Below are positions 1-11,279 of a stretch of DNA of 64,000 nucleotides, one piece after another. The notes beneath the pieces are model-generated. The model was not told where the DNA came from and made no database searches. It worked only from the letters and a program-made list of their open reading frames with translations. The position numbers were made by a program, and so were the translations under genes. Within the stretch, counting starts at the first letter, position 1. Every line of letters begins with the position of its first letter. The DNA comes from Selaginella moellendorffii (lineage: Eukaryota > Streptophyta > Lycopodiopsida > Selaginellales > Selaginellaceae), in the NCBI RefSeq assembly GCF_000143415.4, contig NW_003314285.1:1029451-1093450 (forward strand), in the 5' to 3' direction.

Positions 1-773
1 GATAGCCCTGACGGCAAATCCTTTAGAAAGATATCTTGATTTCGTGTCAACAACTCCAATATCTTCTTTGGTACAGGATCAACTCGTCACCAATTCGAAC
101 TGAGTCACCAACACCCTCAGCTTCCATCACTTGAACCCAAAAAGTCCAACATCCCTTCTTAGCTGCTTTTTGAGTGACTTTTGCAGTTAGAAACTTTGCA
201 TCCCAATCCTTTGAGGAGTGCTTTTGCAACTGGAAGGACACATCATGACATCTTTCGGACTTCAATGTGATACGACTTTGTCTAGCACCATAAATCCCTT
301 TTATATATTTGTTGAAGAAGTCCATACCAAACACCATCTGAAAATCTGATATCTTCAACACTACCAAGTCCACTCTTTCTTTCCACTTGATATCTTTATT
401 GGAATATCACTCACAAACTTTCTAGCTACTTGCCCACCTTCCACAAACCAAAAGTGCATAGGCGACATTTTCTCAGCATTCAATTCTAACAATTTAACTA
501 AGTCTTTGGATATCACGCTGTGCGTAGCTCCCATGTCAACCATCACTTGGATTCGGTGTCCGCGGACAAAACCTACTAAATACATCAATAGATCAGTGTT
601 TGCATTGATTGTGAGAAAAGCTTAAGGAAAGCAACGAAAGTAACTCACTTCCTCTTCCTCATAGTCTGCATTGACTAACTTGTCAACCTCTTCAGCTTCA
701 CCACCACCATCTTCCCTTATAACATTAACACGAAACTTTGTCTTATGTTTGTTGGGACATTTCAAGGACCTAT
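1..773 (-). pseudogene. Decayed Ty3/gypsy chromovirus copy A, protease/gag part
   Basis: Read on the minus strand, this is the stretch from the start of the reverse transcriptase linker back through aspartic protease to the gag zinc-knuckle region. It is closely similar to the intact element at 774-8126, which is inserted into it. The copy is dead: frames break at about 360 and 600, and the protease DTGA motif reads DMGA. It continues at 8127-9337 (rest of gag) and in an LTR at 9338-10272. The rest of pol lies beyond the left edge of the window. Confidence 0.9.
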
Positions 774-1692
774 TGTCGCGAATGTGACTTCGGGTATCGA
801 AAGATACTTGTCGACCAGTCCTTACGGGCACTCTTTCCTTACTGCCATGACGGTAGGAGGTCGGTACTGCTGGTTCCCTTTATTGGCCCCTCTTGTCCAA
901 GTGTTAGTAAACTGGACTTAGCATCTGTACTTGGCCGGATGAGCATAAGGAAGGAATTCCTAAGTGTCTATTTAGCCAAGCATACTTGGCCCGGCTTGTT
1001 AGTTCTCTTTTGCTCTGTCTTGCACTGGCTTGGCAAGAACCCTCGCGTATTGAGACTAGTCCCTCAATATCGCCGGATGATAGCTTACCGTGTCTGCCAA
1101 ACACCCTCGCTATCACGCCCTTTGTGTTGGTCTCATTTCAGTCCCGAATGCTATTTATGGAAGGTGTCTAGATTAGCTCATTTGGCATATCTACGGAATG
1201 TAGAGATCGGTCTGAACACAATGGTGTTCATCCCATGTCCAAATTCGCAATCTAAGGACATTCCATATTTAGTAAGTTTCGGACTTGTCCCAGAGACTAA
1301 CTCCTGGTACTAAGGGAGGCTTGGGGTGAAAGCCCAAAGCGTGTGTCCCTCAAGGGGGGGGGGCTGTGGGGGGTTCCAAATGTATAGTAGGGATAGTGGT
1401 TGGAATGCATGTCCGACCACCTGAGACATTAGTTTGGCTCCCGCTGGGCTGTGTCGCTCCTTGTTCTGCGTCCGGCTTGGGTCTAAGCCCAAGCTCCACG
1501 CTGCTCTAGTCGGTGGAGTACCCTCCTTCTCGCGTTAGGCCACCGGTATGCCAAAATTGTGCCAGACTCCGTCTGACACCATTTTGCGTGCAGGTGCTGG
1601 ATACGGGGAGCTGGTGCTCGTGGGATTGTACCGGACCCTCGTTTCGTAGCGCAACGGGCTTGGAGTTCGGCTCCAAATTCAGGTGCGCTACA
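774..1692 (+). repeat. 5' LTR of intact chromovirus
   Basis: A 919-bp direct repeat of 7208-8126, bounded by TG...CA. It contains a run of ten G near 1353 followed by another G-rich block. ORFs lying wholly inside the LTR occur in both copies and look like by-products rather than genes. Promoter and polyadenylation signals should lie here, but I cannot place them exactly. Confidence 0.95.
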
Positions 1693-1694
1693 TT

Positions 1695-1705
1695 TGGTAT
1701 CAGAG
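1695..1705 (+). other. Primer binding site (initiator tRNA-Met type)
   Basis: TGGTATCAGAG begins two bases after the 5' LTR. It is the standard complement of the 3' end of plant initiator methionine tRNA, used to prime minus-strand synthesis in many gypsy and copia elements. The same motif follows the LARD 5' LTR at 25941. Confidence 0.9.
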
Positions 1706-1883
1706 AAATTGTCTTAGCGATTTCTATCCAACTTTTGTCGGATTTTCTGACTCAAGTTGCATACGCAGAGACTTTTCTAGTAGATCCGAAGCGACCTGTG
1801 TAGGATTAGTTGGATTGCACCATTCGGTAAGAACGTTGTATGCATGTTCAGTTACTGATAGAGGCATGCATGCAGCTAGCAGG

Positions 1884-4800
1884 ATGGTGAAGAGGAACCG
1901 TGCTGATGACGCTGAAACCTCTAGACAGGCGAATCGAGAGGAGGAAACTCCTATTAGAGATGCTGCGGAAGGGGCTGAGGCCGAGTCGGAGGAGGAAGAG
2001 CCAGATGCTGCGGCATTGCAGCGTACGGCTCAGGAAGTTGAAATCGAGAATTTGCGAAGGGAGATTCGCAAATTGAAGAAGGAGAACAAGAAGAGGAAGA
2101 AAGAAGCTGAGGCAGCTAAACCAGCTAAGCCTAAGCAACCGGACTCCTCTTCGAGTTCTGAGGACGATGAAGTTCTGCAGCCGCCCCCAGTTGCACGAGT
2201 TTCAAAGTTCAAGCCTCCGAAACCGCCTAATTTCAGAGGCATGCGGGACTATCAGGTTTTGGAAGACTGGGTCTACGATATGGAGAACTACTTCATAGCG
2301 GCAGACGTAGATGATCGTACGAAAGTTGCGTGCGCGCAATCCTTTCTCACCGATCATGCCAAAACTTGGTGGCGCCAGGTGTGTGCTGAAAAAGGGCAGA
2401 CTAGAAGTTGGACCAAGATGCGGTCTCGTATCCGTAAGGAATACTTGCCGGATGATCTTGGTCTGAGACTTCGCGCAGAGCTGCGGCGGTTAAAGCAGCG
2501 AGGGGACCTTATGCATTACGTTAATGCGTTTGCTCAGAAGCGCATTATGATTGCAAATATGAGTGACGAAGATGCTCGGAGTTATTTCCTGGAGGGTTTA
2601 AGTTCACTTTCTCGAAATGAGATTTTGAAGTTTAAGCCGAAGACGTACCTGGAGTGTAAGGAGGCAGCACAGCAAGTTGCCTTTAGTCACTCGCTCATAG
2701 AACAATATCAGCAATCGTATGCTGGTAATTCGGACAAGAATAAAAATTCTGGGAATAAGCTAGGTGATCGGAAACAAAGGGTGGAAAGTAGATACCGCCC
2801 TGGGGGCTCACAAGCTACGGTGAATAAAGGTGGTGGTGGTTGGAGACCACCAGCAGCTTCTTCTGGTCCTAGGCCCTCTGTTCCTCCTCCTGGTGGGTAC
2901 AAGCAGCAGCAACCTACAAAACCTGCTCCTAGCGGAACGGGTAGTGTGGGCCATTGCTTCCATTGTGGAGAGTCGGGACATAGGTCCTCGGAATGTCCCA
3001 ACAAGCATAAGACAAGGTCTCGGGTTAATGTCATGCGGGAAGACGGTGGTGGCGAAGCCGAAGGGGTTGACGAGTTGGTCAATGCAGACTATGAGGAAGA
3101 GGAGGTGAGTAACTTTCGTTGCTTTCCTCAAGCTTTTCTTGCAGTCAATGCAAACACTGATCCGTTGATGTATCTGGTAGGCTTTGTCCGTGGACACCGA
3201 ATCCGAGTGATGATTGACACGGGAGCTACGCACAGTGTGATATCCGAAGACTTAGTTAAGTTGTTAGGATTGAATGCTGAGCAAATGTCGCCTATGCACT
3301 TCCGGTTTGCGGAAGGTGGGCAAGTAGCCAGAAAGTTTGTGAGTGATGTTCCAATAAAGATATCCAAGTGGAAAGAAAGAGTGGACTTGGTAGTGTTGAA
3401 GATACCAGATTTTCAGATGGTGTTTGGTATGGATTTCTTCAACAAGTATATAAAAGGGATTTATGGTGCTGGACAAAGTCGTATCACGTTGAAGTCAGAA
3501 GGACATCCTGATGTATCCTTTCAGTTGCAAAAGCGTTCCTCAAAAGATTGGGATGCAAAGTTCCTGACTGCGAGGGCCGCTCAAAAAGCAGCTAAAAGGG
3601 GATGTCAGACATTTTGGGTTCAAGTGATAGAAGCTGAGGGTATTGGTGACTCAGTACGAATCGGCGACGGGGTTGATCCTGTACCAAAAAGGATATTGGA
3701 GTTGTTGGCGAGGAATCAGGATATCTTTCCGAAGGATTTGCCGCCAGGGCTACCACCTAGCCGTGAGGTTGATCATCGGATTGAGATTATTCCGGGTTCT
3801 AAACCACCTACGAAAGCTCCATATCGGTTGAACATCAAGGAGATGGCTGAACTCAAGAAGCAACTCATGGAGCTTCTTGACAAAGGTCATATCCGACCAA
3901 GCAAGTCACCTTATGGAGCGCCAGTCCTTTTTGTTATGAAAAAGGATGGAACCATGAGGATGTGTATTGACTATCGGGCACTCAACAAGATCACGGTTAA
4001 AAACAGTTATCCTTTGCCTCGCATTGATGACTTGTTTGACCAACTCTTAAAGGCTAAGTATTTTACGCGACTTGATTTGCGGTCCGGGTATCATCAGATA
4101 CGGGTGGCAGATCAGGATGTAGAGAAGACAGCCTTTAAGACTCGGTACGGATCTTATGAGTTCCTTGTCATGCCATTTGGATTATGCAATGCTCCGGCAA
4201 CGTTCAGCACTATGATGGATAGAATATTCGGAGATTACTTGGATGCATTTGTTGTCCTGTATATTGACGATGTTCTAGTCTTTAGTGAAACGTTGGAGGA
4301 TCATTTGAAACACTTGGAGCTGGTGTTTCAGAAGTTGCGCGAACACAAACTGTATGCTAAGGAAAGTAAATGCGCTTTTGGACAATTGCGCGTAAACTTT
4401 CTCGGACATATAGTTGGTGGTGGCGTGATTGAGGTCGATCCAAAGAAGGTGGAAGCAGTGAAGTCCTGGGAAGTTCCGACCACTGTATCAGATGTTCGAT
4501 CCTTTCTCGGTTTGGCGGGATACTATCGTAAGTTTGTCCGCAATTTTGCAAGGATTGCTCTTCCGTTGACTGAGTTGACGAAGAGTAGTATTCCGTTTCA
4601 TTGGACACCAGTTTGCCAGCGTGCTTTTGCACGGTTGAAGGAGATCTTGACTACAGTTCCTGTTCTCAGGATCCCAGATCTTGATAAACCCTTCGAAGTG
4701 CATTGTGATGCATCTGGCTATGCTATTGGTGCCGTGTTGCAGCAAGATTGTGACAAAGCGGTTGGTGTTACGCTAAGGCGACATGGTTGTCCCGTTGCGT

Positions 4801-6599
4801 TCTATTCCAAGAAATTGGATGAGACCCAACGAAGATGGCCAACGCATGAGAAAGAGATGTTTGCTATAGTGTCGGCCCTGGAACACTGGAGACACTACTT
4901 GGGTGGACATACCAAGGTTTATACAGATAGTAACACACTAAGCTACTTTGCTACGCAGCCTAAGCTTACGCCGAAGCAGGCTCGTTGGCAAGAGAAGCTT
5001 GCTAGATATGATATTGAAATCATATATAAACCTGGTAAAGACAATATTGTTCCGGATGCGTTGAGTCGTCAAGCTCAATTCCGGGCAATATCGGCAATCA
5101 GTTCGGACTGGTTGGAGGACGTTCGGGCTTGGTATGGAAGAGATCCATTGGCGAAGACAATCTTACGCCGTGCGGAGTTGTCGAAGCAGAGCCCTGGTAG
5201 CGAAGCAGCAAAAGTTGCTAGTCGCACTAATGCGAAACTTCACTTCTCAGTTCGGGATGGGCTTATATTCTATAAGCAAGAAAGATTGTATCTTCCCTCT
5301 AAGGATCTTCAGCAGTTATTTCTGCGGGAACATCACGATGTTCCAGCAGCAGGACATGGTGGACAACGAAAGACTCTGGCTTCATTGAAAAAGGGATTTT
5401 TCTGGTCTGGTATGGAAGATGATGTAGCGGACTATGTCCGTTCCTGTCCTGTATGCCAGCAATGTAAGCGCAGAACTGAGAAGCAGGCTGGAAAGTTGCA
5501 GTGCATTCCAGCACCGGCATGGCCATTTCAAAGTGTGACACTTGATTTCGTCACTTGCTTGCCGAAGTCTAAGGGTTATGATACTTTGATGGTGGTTGTG
5601 GATCGGTTGTCAAAGATTGCACACTTCGTTCCAACTGTGGGAACAGTAAATGCGAAACAAGCAGCAAAGCTCTTTTTCCATGAAGTAGTGCGGGTTCGTG
5701 GTCTTCCTGAAGAAATGATCTCAGATAGAGATTCGAGGTTTACGGGGAAGTTTTGGGGAACCCTGTTCCAGTTGTTTGGTACCAAGTTGAAGTTTAGTAC
5801 GGCTTATCATCCTCAAACTGATGGGCAGACCGAACACGTGAATGCTCAAATTGAGGATTATCTGCGGTACTATGTCGCGGCGGACCAACGCGACTGGGTT
5901 GAGCATTTGGATACAGCAGAAATTTGTTATAACAACACATTTCACAGCGCTATAGGCTGTTCTCCATGGGAGATGTTGCAAGGAAATGCTCGTGGGGTTC
6001 CTCAACAGATCGTTGTCCCGAAACCAATGACCGAAGTGTTGGTCCCAGCCGTGGAAACTTATGCAGAGCAGCTACGCCAAGGTTGGTCTAAAGCTACCGA
6101 GGCGATGGGCAAAGCTCAGGATAGGTATCGACGTGATAAAGATCAGCATCGTCGGGATGTATCCTATCAAGTGGGAGATCAGGTGTGGCTATCTTCCCGA
6201 AACTTGAACATTAAGGGTTCTCTGTCTCGGAAGCTCTTGCCGAGATATGTTGGACCCTATCGGGTGTTGCGGCGCATTGGTAATGTATCCTATCAGTTGG
6301 ATCTTCCTGTGGAGATGTCCAATATTCATAATGTATTTCATGCCAATCTCTTGGCTCCATACACCATGGATGATGCACATCAAGCGGAGATTCGTCCACC
6401 ACCAGAAGTTGTGGATGGTGAACCTGAATATGAAGTGGAAGCTATTTTGGGTACACGCTGGCTTAAGCGTGCCAAACGTCGGGAGTATCTCGTTAAGTGG
6501 AAAGGTTACCCATCTTGTGAATCAACTTGGGAGCCTCTTAGTAATCTTACACATGCTCGTGAGCTTGTCACGACATATGAGAATCGTAATAAAGATTAG
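1884..6599 (+). CDS. Gag-Pol polyprotein of chromovirus, apparently functional
   Basis: A single uninterrupted frame, open from 1683; ATGs at 1866 and 1884 lie beyond the LTR and primer site and are likelier starts. Order: charged coiled-coil-like gag N-terminus, gag core, CCHC zinc knuckle (about 2954-2997), aspartic protease with DTGA (3216-3227), reverse transcriptase with YIDD (4260-4271), RNase H (first Asp codon 4707), integrase HHCC zinc domain (about 5332-5460), integrase core with Asp 5544, Asp 5724 and Glu 5832 (D-35-E spacing), and a C-terminal chromodomain (about 6421-6570) that keeps its aromatic residues and YLVKWKGYP core. The complete canonical chromodomain suggests the Galadriel/Tcn1-like side of plant chromoviruses; that clade call is inference. 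The product would copy the element's RNA and integrate it, with the chromodomain probably steering to marked chromatin. Confidence 0.95.
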   Translation: MVKRNRADDAETSRQANREEETPIRDAAEGAEAESEEEEPDAAALQRTAQEVEIENLRREIRKLKKENKKRKKEAEAAKPAKPKQPDSSSSSEDDEVLQPPPVARVSKFKPPKPPNFRGMRDYQVLEDWVYDMENYFIAADVDDRTKVACAQSFLTDHAKTWWRQVCAEKGQTRSWTKMRSRIRKEYLPDDLGLRLRAELRRLKQRGDLMHYVNAFAQKRIMIANMSDEDARSYFLEGLSSLSRNEILKFKPKTYLECKEAAQQVAFSHSLIEQYQQSYAGNSDKNKNSGNKLGDRKQRVESRYRPGGSQATVNKGGGGWRPPAASSGPRPSVPPPGGYKQQQPTKPAPSGTGSVGHCFHCGESGHRSSECPNKHKTRSRVNVMREDGGGEAEGVDELVNADYEEEEVSNFRCFPQAFLAVNANTDPLMYLVGFVRGHRIRVMIDTGATHSVISEDLVKLLGLNAEQMSPMHFRFAEGGQVARKFVSDVPIKISKWKERVDLVVLKIPDFQMVFGMDFFNKYIKGIYGAGQSRITLKSEGHPDVSFQLQKRSSKDWDAKFLTARAAQKAAKRGCQTFWVQVIEAEGIGDSVRIGDGVDPVPKRILELLARNQDIFPKDLPPGLPPSREVDHRIEIIPGSKPPTKAPYRLNIKEMAELKKQLMELLDKGHIRPSKSPYGAPVLFVMKKDGTMRMCIDYRALNKITVKNSYPLPRIDDLFDQLLKAKYFTRLDLRSGYHQIRVADQDVEKTAFKTRYGSYEFLVMPFGLCNAPATFSTMMDRIFGDYLDAFVVLYIDDVLVFSETLEDHLKHLELVFQKLREHKLYAKESKCAFGQLRVNFLGHIVGGGVIEVDPKKVEAVKSWEVPTTVSDVRSFLGLAGYYRKFVRNFARIALPLTELTKSSIPFHWTPVCQRAFARLKEILTTVPVLRIPDLDKPFEVHCDASGYAIGAVLQQDCDKAVGVTLRRHGCPVAFYSKKLDETQRRWPTHEKEMFAIVSALEHWRHYLGGHTKVYTDSNTLSYFATQPKLTPKQARWQEKLARYDIEIIYKPGKDNIVPDALSRQAQFRAISAISSDWLEDVRAWYGRDPLAKTILRRAELSKQSPGSEAAKVASRTNAKLHFSVRDGLIFYKQERLYLPSKDLQQLFLREHHDVPAAGHGGQRKTLASLKKGFFWSGMEDDVADYVRSCPVCQQCKRRTEKQAGKLQCIPAPAWPFQSVTLDFVTCLPKSKGYDTLMVVVDRLSKIAHFVPTVGTVNAKQAAKLFFHEVVRVRGLPEEMISDRDSRFTGKFWGTLFQLFGTKLKFSTAYHPQTDGQTEHVNAQIEDYLRYYVAADQRDWVEHLDTAEICYNNTFHSAIGCSPWEMLQGNARGVPQQIVVPKPMTEVLVPAVETYAEQLRQGWSKATEAMGKAQDRYRRDKDQHRRDVSYQVGDQVWLSSRNLNIKGSLSRKLLPRYVGPYRVLRRIGNVSYQLDLPVEMSNIHNVFHANLLAPYTMDDAHQAEIRPPPEVVDGEPEYEVEAILGTRWLKRAKRREYLVKWKGYPSCESTWEPLSNLTHARELVTTYENRNKD

Positions 6600-7169
6600 C
6601 TTTTGTAAATCTTGTAATCAATCTTGCAAATCAATAAAGTAATATATTTCTATAAATCAAAATGTCGTTTCTCTTGTTCGTTCATACTTGGGTCAGTTTT
6701 GGCAGGCTGACTTCGGCACTTCGGTGCATGGGTCCAATCCATAACCATGGGGATAACTATTATAGACTGATCACAAGTCCCCGCCTCTCTCTCGATGGCT
6801 CATTTTCGAAAAGGGGCGTGGTCGTGTAAACAACTTAATCTGCCAGTTTATAGTAGTTATCTAAATCTTCCCGACGGGGTTGATTTCTTGCTCAGGGGAA
6901 GTTGGGCCTCTGGCCTTCTCCCTATATCCCTGCGGGCAGGGATGTATCATTCCTTTGTAAGCCGAGTGGTCCTCGGAGCAGCAAGGGTGGTTAACTCTGT
7001 TAGTCATTTCCTTGTCGGTGACGGCCGGAGGGTGTCTGAGTCTTAACGTCTTTGGACGTAGAGGAGAGGTAGTTCCCTAACTCATTTAAGTCGGTGTGTT
7101 TCCCACATAGTGTGCTTTCCGTTAACTTTCGGAGTTGTTTCCTTGACGGTTTGCTAGACTCGGGTACAC

Positions 7170-7207
7170 ATCGACGAGGACGTCGATCTTCCCTAAGGGG
7201 GGGAGAG
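7170..7207 (+). promoter_or_regulatory. Hairpin plus polypurine tract before 3' LTR
   Basis: A purine run at 7195-7207 abuts the 3' LTR, as expected for the plus-strand primer. Just upstream, 7170-7187 is a perfect 7-bp inverted repeat (ATCGACG, loop AGGA, CGTCGAT). The same hairpin and purine tract occur before the LARD 3' LTR at 30895-30931. Confidence 0.85.
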
Positions 7208-8126
7208 TGTCGCGAATGTGACTTCGGGTATCGAAAGATACTTGTCGACCAGTCCTTACGGGCACTCTTTCCTTACTGCCATGACGGTAGGAGGTCGGTA
7301 CTGCTGGTTCCCTTTATTGGCCCCTCTTGTCCAAGTGTTAGTAAACTGGACTTAGCATCTGTACTTGGCCGGATGAGCATAAGGAAGGAATTCCTAAGTG
7401 TCTATTTAGCCAAGCATACTTGGCCCGGCTTGTTAGTTCTCTTTTGCTCTGTCTTGCACTGGCTTGGCAAGAACCCTCACGTATTGAGACTAGTCCCTCA
7501 ATATCGCCGGATGATAGCTTACCGTGTCTGCCAAACACCCTCGCTATCACGCCCTTTGTGTTGGTCTCATTTCAGTCCCGAATGCTATTTATGGAAGGTG
7601 TCTAGATTAGCTCATTTGGCATATCTACGGAATGTAGAGATCGGTCTGAACACAATGGTGTTCATCCCATGTCCAAATTCGCAATCTAAGGACATTCCAT
7701 ATTTAGTAAGTTTCGGACTTGTCCCAGAGACTAACTCCTGGTACTAAGGGAGGCTTGGGGTGAAAGCCCAAAGCGTGTGTCCCTCAAGGGGGGGGGGCTG
7801 TGGGGGGTTCCAAATGTATAGTAGGGATAGTGGTTGGAATGCATGTCTGACCACCTGAGACATTAGTTTGGCTCCCGCTGGGCTGTGTCGCTCCTTGTTC
7901 TGCGTCCGGCTTGGGTCTAAGCCCAAGCTCCACGCTGCTCTAGTCGGTGGAGTACCCTCCTTCTCGCGTTAGGCCACCGGTATGCCAAAATTGTGCCAGA
8001 CTCCGTCTGACACCATTTTGCGTGCAGGTGCTGGATACGGGGAGCTGGTGCTCGTGGGATTGTACCGGACCCTCATTTCGTAGCGCAACGGGCTTGGAGT
8101 TCGGCTCCAAATTCAGGTGCGCTACA
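7208..8126 (+). repeat. 3' LTR of intact chromovirus
   Basis: Same length as the 5' LTR (919 bp), with three transitions relative to it by eye. It ends GCGCTACA and is followed by the target duplication CCTAT. Confidence 0.95.
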
Positions 8127-9337
8127 CCTATGTCCCAACTCTCCACAATGGAAGCAATGACCCACACTACCCATTCCACTAGGAGCAGGTTTTGCAAGTT
8201 GCTGCTGCTTATACCCACCAAGAGGAGGAACAGAGGGCCTAGACCAAAAGAAGCTATTGGTGGTCTCCAACCATCACCACCACCTTTGTTAACCGTTGTT
8301 TGTGAGCCTCCAGGGCAAAACCTGCCTTCCACCCTCTGTTTCCGATCACCTTGTTTATTCCTAGAATTCCTATTCTTATCCGAGTTACCAGCATATGGTT
8401 GCTGATATTGTTCCATGAGCGAGTGACTAAAGGCAACTTGCAGCACTGCCTCTTTACACTTCAGGTACGTCTTCGGCTTAAACTTTAAAATCTCATTGCG
8501 AGAAAATGAACTTAAACCCTCCAGAAAATAACTCTGAGCATCTTTGTCACTCATATTTGCAATCATAATGCGCTTCTGAGCAAACACATTAATGTAATGC
8601 ATGAGATCCCCTCGCTACTTTAACCGTTGCAGCTCCGCATGAAGTCTCAAACCAAGATCATCCAACAAGTATTCCTTACGGATACAAGACCACATCTTGG
8701 TCCAACTTCTAATCTGCCCCTTTTCAGCACACACTTGGCGCCACCAAGTTTTGGCATGATCGGTGAGAAAGGATTGCACACACGCAACTTTCGTACAATC
8801 ATTTACGTCTGCCGCTATGAAATAGTTTTCTATATCATAGACCCAGTCCTCCAAAACTTGATAGTTCTGCATGCCTCTGAAGTTGGGTGGTTTTGGAGGC
8901 TTGAACTTTGAAACTCGTGCAACCGGGGGCAGCTGCAGAACTTCATTATCCTCAGAACTTGAAAAGGAGTTCAGTTGCTTAGGCTTAGCTGGTTTAGCTG
9001 CCTCAGCTTCTTTCTTCCTCTTCTTGTTCTCCTTCTTCAATTTGTGAATCTCCCTTCGCAAATTCTCGATCTCAACTTCCTGAGCCGTACGCTACAACGC
9101 CGCAGCATCTGGCTCTTCCTCTTCTGACTCGGCCTTAGCCTCTTCCGCAGCATCTCTAGCAGGAGTTTCCTCCTCTCAATTTTCCCGTCTAGAGGTTTCA
9201 GCGTCATCAGCACAATCCAACTAAGCATACACAAGTTGCTTCAGATCTACTAGAAAAGTCTTTACGTATGCAACTTAAGTCAAAAAATCTGACAAAATTT
9301 GGATAGAAATCGCTAAAACAATTTCTCTAATACCAAA
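8127..9337 (-). pseudogene. Decayed chromovirus copy A, gag part
   Basis: Minus-strand gag of the element interrupted at 774. The coiled-coil Lys/Glu-rich region, gag core and zinc-knuckle linker match the intact copy. The frame is broken near 8610 and 9070-9190. A minus-strand primer site lies just before 9338. Many differences from the intact copy read as C-to-T or G-to-A changes. Confidence 0.92.
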
Positions 9338-10272
9338 TGTAGCGCACCTAAATTTGGAGCCAAACTCCAAGCCCTTTGCGCTACGAAATGAGGGTCTGGT
9401 ACAATTCCACGAGCACCAGCTCCCCATATCCAACACTTGCACGCAAAATGGTGTCAGACGGAGTCTGACACAACTTTAGCATACCGGTGGCCTAACGCGA
9501 GGAAAAGGGTACCCAACCAACTACAGTAGTGTGGAGCTTGGGGTTAGACCCAAGCCAGACATAGAACAAGGAATGACACAGCCCAACAGGAGCCAAACTA
9601 ATGTCTCAGGTGGTTGAACATGCATTCCAACCACTATCCCTACTATACATTTAGAACCCCCCATAGCTCCCACCCCCCCCCCCCCCCCCCCCTTAAGGAA
9701 CACACGCTTTGGGCTTTCACCCCAAGCCTCCCTTAGTACCAAGAGTTAGTCTCTGAGACAAACTTGAAACTTACTAAATATGGAATGGTGCTAGATTGCG
9801 AATTTGGACACAAGACGAACACCATTCTGTTTGGGCCGATCTCTACATTCCATAGATATGCCAAATGAGCTAATCTAAACACTTTCCATAAATAGTATTT
9901 GGGACCGAAATAAGACCAACACAAAAGGCGTGATAGCGAAGGTGTTTAGTAGACACGATAAGGTATCATCCAGTGATATTGAGGGACTAGTCTCAATACG
10001 CAAGGGTTCTTGTCACTAACAAGTGCAAGACAAAATGAGACAAGAACTCTTTACCGAGTTAAGCATGCTTAAGTAATAGCACATAGGAATTCCATCCTTA
10101 TGCTCATCCGGTCTAAGTACACTTGAAATGCCCAGTTAACTCCATTAGCATAAGAGGGGATACTAAAGGGATCCAATTGTACCGATCTCCTGCCGTCATG
10201 GCAGTAAGAAAAGAATGTCCATAAGGACTGGCCGACAAATATTTTTCGATACCCGAAGTCACATTTGCGACA
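9338..10272 (-). repeat. 5' LTR of decayed chromovirus copy A
   Basis: In minus orientation, the LTR matches the intact element's LTR from TGTAGCGCACC to the TTTGCGACA end. It holds a run of about twenty C (9673-9692) where the intact LTR has ten G on the other strand, so this homopolymer varies in length between copies. Confidence 0.9.
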
Positions 10273-11279
10273 AGCTACTTAGTGAATAATGCAATATCAT
10301 ACTCTTGAAAGATCTCATTTATAGCATATGTGGTTTTCACCCTTTACCTTATAATAATTTATCATAGGATAATTATAGAGTAGAACTTAACTTTTAAGAC
10401 ACATGTGCCAAGGGCAACAAAGTGGGACCTAAGTTTCGAAGTTTTGAACTACTAAATAAAAAGATAGTGCCAAACTCCCAAACATGCAACTAAGGAGCAA
10501 AAGAACAAAAGTGTGGAGTAATTTCCAAGCATACAACCAAGGAATGAAAGAATAAGAGTATAAAGCAACATTAAAATAATTCTAGAGTATTTAACATTTT
10601 TTAACATGAAGTCTAATATGCAAAATGGAGCCAAACAAAGTTTCACACTATATTAGCATATTAATGGCCTAATGTGAAGAAATGAGTACTTCACCAACTA
10701 GTATGATATAGAAATTAAGTTTAGACTCAAAACAGACACAAAAAAAGAATAAACACATCTAAACAATATTTTAAGTTTGTTGGCCATACCTTACCTATCC
10801 ATTATCTCTATTATACATTTGGAACCCCCTAAAACACAATATTAACTTCTAACTATACTGGTAATTGAAATATATTATTCAAACTTTTAAGCAATATTTT
10901 TTATGTTTTATTTTCCATCAATAGGATAATTAGGTTGAGTTTTTTTTCTTTTACCGAGTTTTCTTATAATAACTTTATCATTCTTTAACACATCACTTTT
11001 CATTCTTCATACACTATTGTTATCATCCTTATTGGTTAATTATTCAACTAAGTTTGCTGTATTGATGAGCATTTTTCCACTTGTCTAAAGTAACTTCATC
11101 TATAAAGCATTTATGCCACAATGTGGGACACACTATAAAGTGGGTTGTATAATATTAATTTAATATTAAATTATTTATACTTATATTAAATTTACTATAA
11201 AATTTCCAAATGTCTATTTTAATAAGATTTAAAACCTTACAGAAGTTTAAAATTTACTCTTATAATTGTTTTATAAGTA
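10273..11279. other. AT-rich intergenic region
   Basis: No gene seen. The part near 10620-10850 resembles a strongly decayed fragment of the chromovirus LTR on the minus strand, including a G/C-tract neighbourhood and a GGAACCCCC-like string. From about 10860 the sequence becomes markedly AT-rich and leads directly into the lectin gene. Confidence 0.5.

Larger units (their letters stand above)
774..8126 (+). mobile_element. Intact Ty3/gypsy chromovirus (LTR retrotransposon)
   Basis: A complete 7353-bp element flanked by a perfect 5-bp target duplication, CCTAT, at 769-773 and 8127-8131. It has two 919-bp LTRs (774-1692, 7208-8126) starting TGTCGCG and ending GCGCTACA, an initiator-Met-type primer site at 1695, one long open gag-pol frame, and a purine tract directly before the 3' LTR. 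By eye the LTRs differ at three positions (around 1038/7472, 1421/7855 and 1651/8085), all transitions in CpG context, so insertion was recent. It landed in an older minus-strand relative of the same family. Confidence 0.96.

Noticed and set aside
738-1313. Long plus-strand frame across the chromovirus LTR
   Set aside because: It lies in the LTR, recurs in the 3' LTR at the same position, and has no protein-like composition or known motif.
2708-3233. Minus-strand frames opposite gag
   Set aside because: Shadows of the gag-pol frame in other readings; composition follows the sense codons.
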